Shown piece after piece: positions 55,725 through 59,322 of a stretch of 59,322 bases of DNA. The notes under the pieces were generated by a model that saw only the letters and a program-made list of their open reading frames with translations, was not told the DNA's origin and did no database searches. Position 1 is the first letter of the stretch, and each line of letters opens with the position of its first letter. The DNA comes from an uncultured Eubacteriaceae bacterium (GTDB taxonomy: Bacteria > Bacillota > Clostridia > Peptostreptococcales > Anaerovoracaceae). The position numbers and the translations under genes were made by a program. The stretch lies in NCBI GenBank assembly GCA_903789635.1, contig CAIFEY010000015.1, positions 1-59,322 on the forward strand. Reading direction: 5' to 3'.

Positions 55725-56732
55725 ATGAAGACGAGGAAATTAGGGGAGATCACAGTTTCGGAAATCGGCATGGGGTGCATGGGATTTTCGCACGGGTACG
55801 GGCAGATTCCGTCGGAGGAGTACAGCATCGAGGCGATCCGGCGGGCGCATGATGCGGGATGCACGTTTTTCGACACGGCGGAGAGTTATGGCAAGGTGCT
55901 GTACACGCCGGGGCACAACGAGCGGCTGGTCGGCAAGGCAGTTGAGCCTTTCCGGGACAGGATTGTTTTGGCGACAAAATTCCACTTCAACGACGAGGAG
56001 CTGACCTCACCTGCTGAAGTCGAGGCGTTCATGCGCAGACACTTGCAGCAGTCGCTGAAAAACCTCCGCACCGACTACGTCGACCTGTACTACCTGCACC
56101 GCGTGAAGCGCGAGATTCCGGTGAAGCTGGTCGCAGAAATCATGGGCAAGTTCATCAAGGAGGGGCTGATCCGCGGCTGGGGGCTGTCGCAGGTCAACGC
56201 GCAGACGATCGCGGAGGCGCGGTCGGTCACGCCGGTCAGCGCGGTGCAGAACATCTATAACATGCTCGAGCGCGACAGCGAGGAGGCCGTCCTGCCGTTC
56301 ACGCAGTCGCATAACGTTGGATTTGTACCGTTTTCGCCGATTGCGAGCGGTTTCCTGTCCGGAAAGGTGACGCCTGAGACGGATTTCTCGCACGCAGATG
56401 ACGTCCGCAAGTTCGTTCCGCAGCTCACCCCGGAGAACATCGAGGCGAACCGCCCTGTCCTGGACCTGATCTCCCGTTACGCGGAGGAGAAGCACGCGAC
56501 GAACGCTCAGATCGCGCTCGCCTGGATGCTCGGCAAGTACCCGCACGTCGTCCCGATTCCAGGCTCCAAAAACCAGGAGCGCATCCTGGAAAACCTCGGC
56601 GCGAGCGACGTCGAGCTGACTTACGACGAGCTGGTCACTCTTGACGACGCCCTCGACAAGATCCAGGTGCACGGCCACCGCGGGCAGGTTGAGTACGACG
56701 GTATGAGTATGAGTGAGTGGGGGAGAAGGTAA
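55725..56732 (+). CDS. Aldo/keto reductase
   Basis: A 335-residue TIM-barrel NAD(P)H oxidoreductase. The tetrad is Asp and Tyr in FFDTAESYG, Lys in VLATKFHF and His in LYYLHRVKR. NADPH-binding segments include IPGSKNQERILENLGA. It starts at ATG 55725 after AAAGGGGA. It is the only gene in the right-hand repeat region. Its TAA stop forms the first bases of a nested-palindrome element. Substrate unknown. Confidence 0.92.
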   Translation: MKTRKLGEITVSEIGMGCMGFSHGYGQIPSEEYSIEAIRRAHDAGCTFFDTAESYGKVLYTPGHNERLVGKAVEPFRDRIVLATKFHFNDEELTSPAEVEAFMRRHLQQSLKNLRTDYVDLYYLHRVKREIPVKLVAEIMGKFIKEGLIRGWGLSQVNAQTIAEARSVTPVSAVQNIYNMLERDSEEAVLPFTQSHNVGFVPFSPIASGFLSGKVTPETDFSHADDVRKFVPQLTPENIEANRPVLDLISRYAEEKHATNAQIALAWMLGKYPHVVPIPGSKNQERILENLGASDVELTYDELVTLDDALDKIQVHGHRGQVEYDGMSMSEWGRR

Positions 56733-57010
56733 ACACGGGCACCCATCAGCTCACTAGAGCTTCGCGCTTGGCAAGTGTATACACAGAAACACGGGTACCC
56801 GATGCGCGCTAAGTCCTCGTAACAGACAATTCAATACTCAGAACTCAAGGGATTTCGGGAGTTGCACAAAAGAGTGTGCAACTCCAACGAAATCCCGTTT
56901 TCGTTCTTCGTTGAATTGTATCTGTTACTGCGGAATCGCTTGCTTCGGGCACTCGTGTTTTGGTATATCTGGTAAGGCGAAGAAGTGAGCTAAGGGCACC
57001 CGTGTTTTTG
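56730..57010. repeat. Nested-palindrome element, copy 4
   Basis: Begins TAAACACGGGCACCC, with TAA the stop of the aldo/keto reductase gene. Layers and core (GGATTTCGGGAGTTGCAC / GTGCAACTCCAACGAAATCC, about 56849-56895) match copy 2 closely. It ends GCTAAGGGCACCCGTGTTTT at about 57010. Confidence 0.85.
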
Positions 57011-57450
57011 TTTTTTTGTTCGGCGGGGGATTGACGGTTGGTCGCGGCGGTAATGGAGATCGGGACCGTATGAGGGAAGAGGTGGGATTTCGGGAGCTGC
57101 ACTAAGAGGAGTGCAACTCCAACGAAATCCTGTCCCCGTTCGGCGAAGAATTGTTGCAGTCGCTGCGAAATCGTTCGTTTCTGGTGTCCGTATTTTGGGA
57201 GCTATATAGGTCCGTAATACGTGAGCTGATGGTACCTGTGTTTTTTTGTATACATTGTAAGGCAGAGTCACATGCTGCTGGCGGCCGTGTTTTGGGAGCT
57301 GTATGTGTCCGTAATTCGTTTGCTTATGGTACCTGTGTTTTTGTATACATTGTAAGGCGAAGCCATATGCTGCTGGTGCCTGTGTTTTGGGAGCTGTGTA
57401 TGTCCGTAATACGTGGGCTGATGGGGCCGTGTTTTTGATGTTTTTGGCAT
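57011..57450 (+). repeat. Tandem array of palindrome half-modules
   Basis: After a solitary core hairpin (GGATTTCGGGAGCTGCAC / GTGCAACTCCAACGAAATCC, 57086-57130), two half-modules alternate with a combined period near 105 bp: GGTACCTGTGTTTTTGTATA with CATTGTAAGGC, and GGCCGTGTTTTGGGAGCTGT with GTCCGTAAT. Only right-arm modules are present, so they cannot pair with a local left arm. Confidence 0.7.
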
Positions 57451-57504
57451 CTATGTTAGGCGGGGGCTAGTGATTGATCTCGGCGGTGAAGGCTGGCTGA
57501 GGAG

Positions 57505-57780
57505 CTGTGGGAGTGAGAGGTAGAACACGCTCAGCGCAGGGCCTCGCGAGTTCTTTGCTTGTCAAAGAAGGTTACCGCTTCCTCGGCGGGGCTCGGAATC
57601 GGGATTGTTATCGCGGCGACGGCATAAGTGCGGTCGCCGCGGAGATGGTAGGAATTGGACGCCGCTGTCGCTTTGGTCCAATTCCCTCGATTGTTTCGGC
57701 GCGCCCATCAAGCTGCAGGTGGCGCGCCGCCCTCCGGGATACCGGACCGTTCGAACACGGGGATTGATGGAGAATGTATA
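57505..57780 (+). repeat. Hairpin-rich repeat module D, copy 2
   Basis: GGAATTGGAC / GTCCAATTCC (57651-57685) and GGCGCGCC / GGCGCGCC (57699-57729) occur in the same order as at 53.9 kb, followed by CCTCCGGGATACCGGACCGT. Confidence 0.65.
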
Positions 57781-59274
57781 CAGTATCCCTGACTAGCACA
57801 GGCAGAAGGCTTTTGTCAAACGGTGAAGAATCCCGTTCTCGTGAATGTTAAAAAATTAATTATGTTATTGCGTGAAGATCGGCGATTTCGGAACGGTTGT
57901 GCACAATTAGATTAACGATAATGAGTATCGGCGTCAGAAATCGCTGTAATCGAATGGTGATTCTAGACGTTGCGTTGATAAATTCCGATAACTTAAGATT
58001 TGATTAAAGTTGTATTTAGATAGCGATATCACAGGCGCTCTCTGGGCGTCGAGATAGGGAACAAATAAGGCGTTCGCGGCACTTTTATGTACAGATCGAC
58101 GTACAATAATTCGTATTTTCTTCTTCGGGAAAAATTGACAGAACGTTTTTTGATTTCTTCATAAAACCGCCCCTGATTCGCATTGACTGAACGCAAAAAT
58201 CATCCCGAGACCGCTGCGCTCGAACCCTGGAATTTTGAGGCCGTTTTTCCGGGAGAAGCCATCCGAAAAAACGGCGATCGTGCCCAAGATGGTAATTGAT
58301 GGTAATCGCAGGATAGATAATTACCATTTAATGGTGCATACTGTATACCTATAATTCCCCGCACGCTGTTTTCCATTTTTCTATAGCGCGCGGGGGAAAC
58401 AATCCGAGAGATCCGGCGTCAGCGGAAGCGAAGCCGGATCTCGACCTTCGGCCCGCGGCCCCAACCCCAGCAATCTCAATGGGCCGGCGGGCCGCTCGCC
58501 GCGCGCCAGCCAGGTAATTAGGGCACGCGGCGAAAAAATCAAGGCAACGCGACAGGCACGACTGGCGCGTTGCTTCCAACTCGCCGCCCCCGCGGCGCCT
58601 CACCCCGGCATCCCGAAGGGCAATGCTCCTTTGCGGGAACGCATCGCACGCAGCTGACCAACGGGAGGCTGCGTACCTTCGGCCCGCGGCCACAACCCCA
58701 GCCATCCAAGGGGCCGGCGGGCCGCTCGCCGCGCGCCATCCCAGTAGTTAGAGGGAGCGGCGAAAAAATCAAGGCAACGCGACAGGCACGACTGGCGCGT
58801 TGCTTCCAACTCGCCGCCCCCGCGGCGCCTCACCCCGGCATCCCGAAGGGCAATGCTCCTTTGCGGGAACGCATCGCACGCAGCTGACCAACGGGAGGCT
58901 GCGTACCTTCGGCCCGCGGCCACAACCCCAGCCATCCAAGGGGCCGGCGGGCCGCTCGCCGCGCGCCATCCCAGTAGTTAGAGGGAGCGGCGAAAAAATC
59001 AAGGCAACGCGACAGGCACGACTGGCGCGTTGCTTCCAACTCGCCGCCCCCGCGGCGCCTTACCCCGGCATCCCGAAGGGCAATGCTCCTTTGCGGGAAC
59101 GCATCGCGCGCAGCTGACCAACGGGAGGCTGCGTACCGTCGGCCCGCGGCCACAAACCCAGCCATTCAAAGGGGCCGGCGGGCCGCTCGCCGCGCGCCAT
59201 CCCAGTAGTTAGAGCGAGCGGCGAAAAAAATCAAGAAATCGGACAAACGCGCCAGCGGAGGCCGATTTCTACCA
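57781..59274 (+). repeat. Composite repeat family B, copy 5, interrupted at its right end
   Basis: The AT-rich half starts near 57830 with GAATCCCGTTCTCGTGAATG and matches copy 4. Its CTCTC stem has decayed on the right arm (GGCGCTCTCTGGGCGTCGAG). The GC-rich half contains a first GCCGCGCGCC stem (58496-58531), then a 230-bp tandem array. The copy is cut at 59274 by an intron-like 5' end. Confidence 0.75.
58531..59220 (+). repeat. Three tandem 230-bp units inside family B copy 5
   Basis: Units begin with CGAAAAAATCAAGGCAACGC at 58531, 58761 and 58991. The first two are almost identical and the third has scattered changes. Each contains CAACGCG..CGCGTTGC, the AGGCTGCGTACC segment and the GGGCCGGCGGGCCGC / GCCGCGCGCC block. 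Open frames of 105-111 residues repeat with the units and are not called as genes. Confidence 0.9.
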
Positions 59275-59322
59275 GTGTGCCGGGCATGGCACAATTCTAG
59301 CAGGTGAAAGTCCTGTCACAGG
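59275..59322 (+). mobile_element. 5' end of a probable group II intron (continues beyond window)
   Basis: Starts GTGTGCCGGGCATGGCAC and continues to CAGGTGAAAGTCCTG, the typical GUGYG 5' splice end plus domain I start of bacterial group II introns. It is placed directly after a GATTTC hairpin arm of the family B repeat. The reverse-transcriptase gene would lie to the right. Confidence 0.7.

Noticed and set aside
52432-57450. CRISPR array
   Set aside because: Repeats are inverted and nested, lack regular unique spacers of 30-40 bp, and no cas gene is present.
58570-59212. Three 60-105 residue open frames repeated every 230 bp
   Set aside because: They exist only because the DNA repeats; composition is Pro/Arg-rich GC-driven, no ribosome sites, and the reverse strand gives equally long frames.
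1-59322. Enrichment of CCTAAG/CTTAGG as a genome signal
   Set aside because: A rough count of about two dozen is close to chance for this base composition.

Overview
Organism: the window looks like a chromosome segment of a G+C-rich anaerobic Bacillota, probably class Clostridia and perhaps near Lachnospiraceae. The basis is strong AGGAGG-type ribosome sites, frequent TTG/GTG starts, a FabK-type fatty-acid cluster with fused AccDA, a MarR-YczE pair, an acetoin dehydrogenase operon with RpoN/AcoR, DUF6506 and Lin0512 family genes, and a MEMO-AMMECR1 fusion. No rRNA, tRNA or CRISPR array was seen. Genus cannot be told.

Layout: (1) 1-1.57 kb, repeats. (2) 1.57-10.0 kb, minus strand: acpP-accB-accC-accDA-fabH-fabK-fabF-marR, behind one promoter with an A/T-rich dyad. 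(3) 10.1-19.5 kb: an acidic protein gene broken by an amber codon, 5-formyl-THF cyclo-ligase, a beta-CASP MBL protein between two large repeats, arsM, a glycerate kinase with its middle deleted, and a ThrE-type exporter. (4) 20.1-23.6 kb: YczE-like membrane protein plus MarR, and a 2-hydroxyacyl-CoA dehydratase-like Fe-S protein. (5) 23.9-28.6 kb: a McrBC-like pair, ATPase intact and nuclease subunit broken by a frameshift and two ochre codons. (6) 28.8-33.1 kb: aminotransferase, TetR, dapB, rpoN. (7) 33.3-42.6 kb: acoR, then a sigma-54 promoter and lin0512-acoA-acoB-acoX-acoC-acoL. (8) 42.9-46.4 kb: DUF6506, MEMO-AMMECR1 fusion, its radical SAM partner, a small membrane protein. (9) 46.6-52.4 kb: Rrf2 regulator divergent from two overlapping class M-like sirtuins, then HD hydrolase, pncA and pncB. 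(10) 52.4-59.3 kb: repeats around one aldo/keto reductase, ending in what looks like the 5' end of a group II intron.

How the genes work together: region 2 makes malonyl-CoA and elongates acyl-ACP, although fabD, fabG and fabZ are absent here. Region 7 is a self-contained sigma-54 circuit in which RpoN, the enhancer-binding protein, its probable upstream dyads and a textbook -24/-12 promoter lie together with the acetoin-cleaving complex. Region 9 links NAD-consuming sirtuins with the two enzymes that return nicotinamide to NAD.

Most unusual: about a fifth of the window is composite non-coding repeat. One family (five copies) has AT-rich and GC-rich halves and a hairpin whose stem shows a compensatory base change. 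Another is a nested long palindrome whose edge coincides with the TAA stop codon of two unrelated genes. I do not recognise either as a named element.
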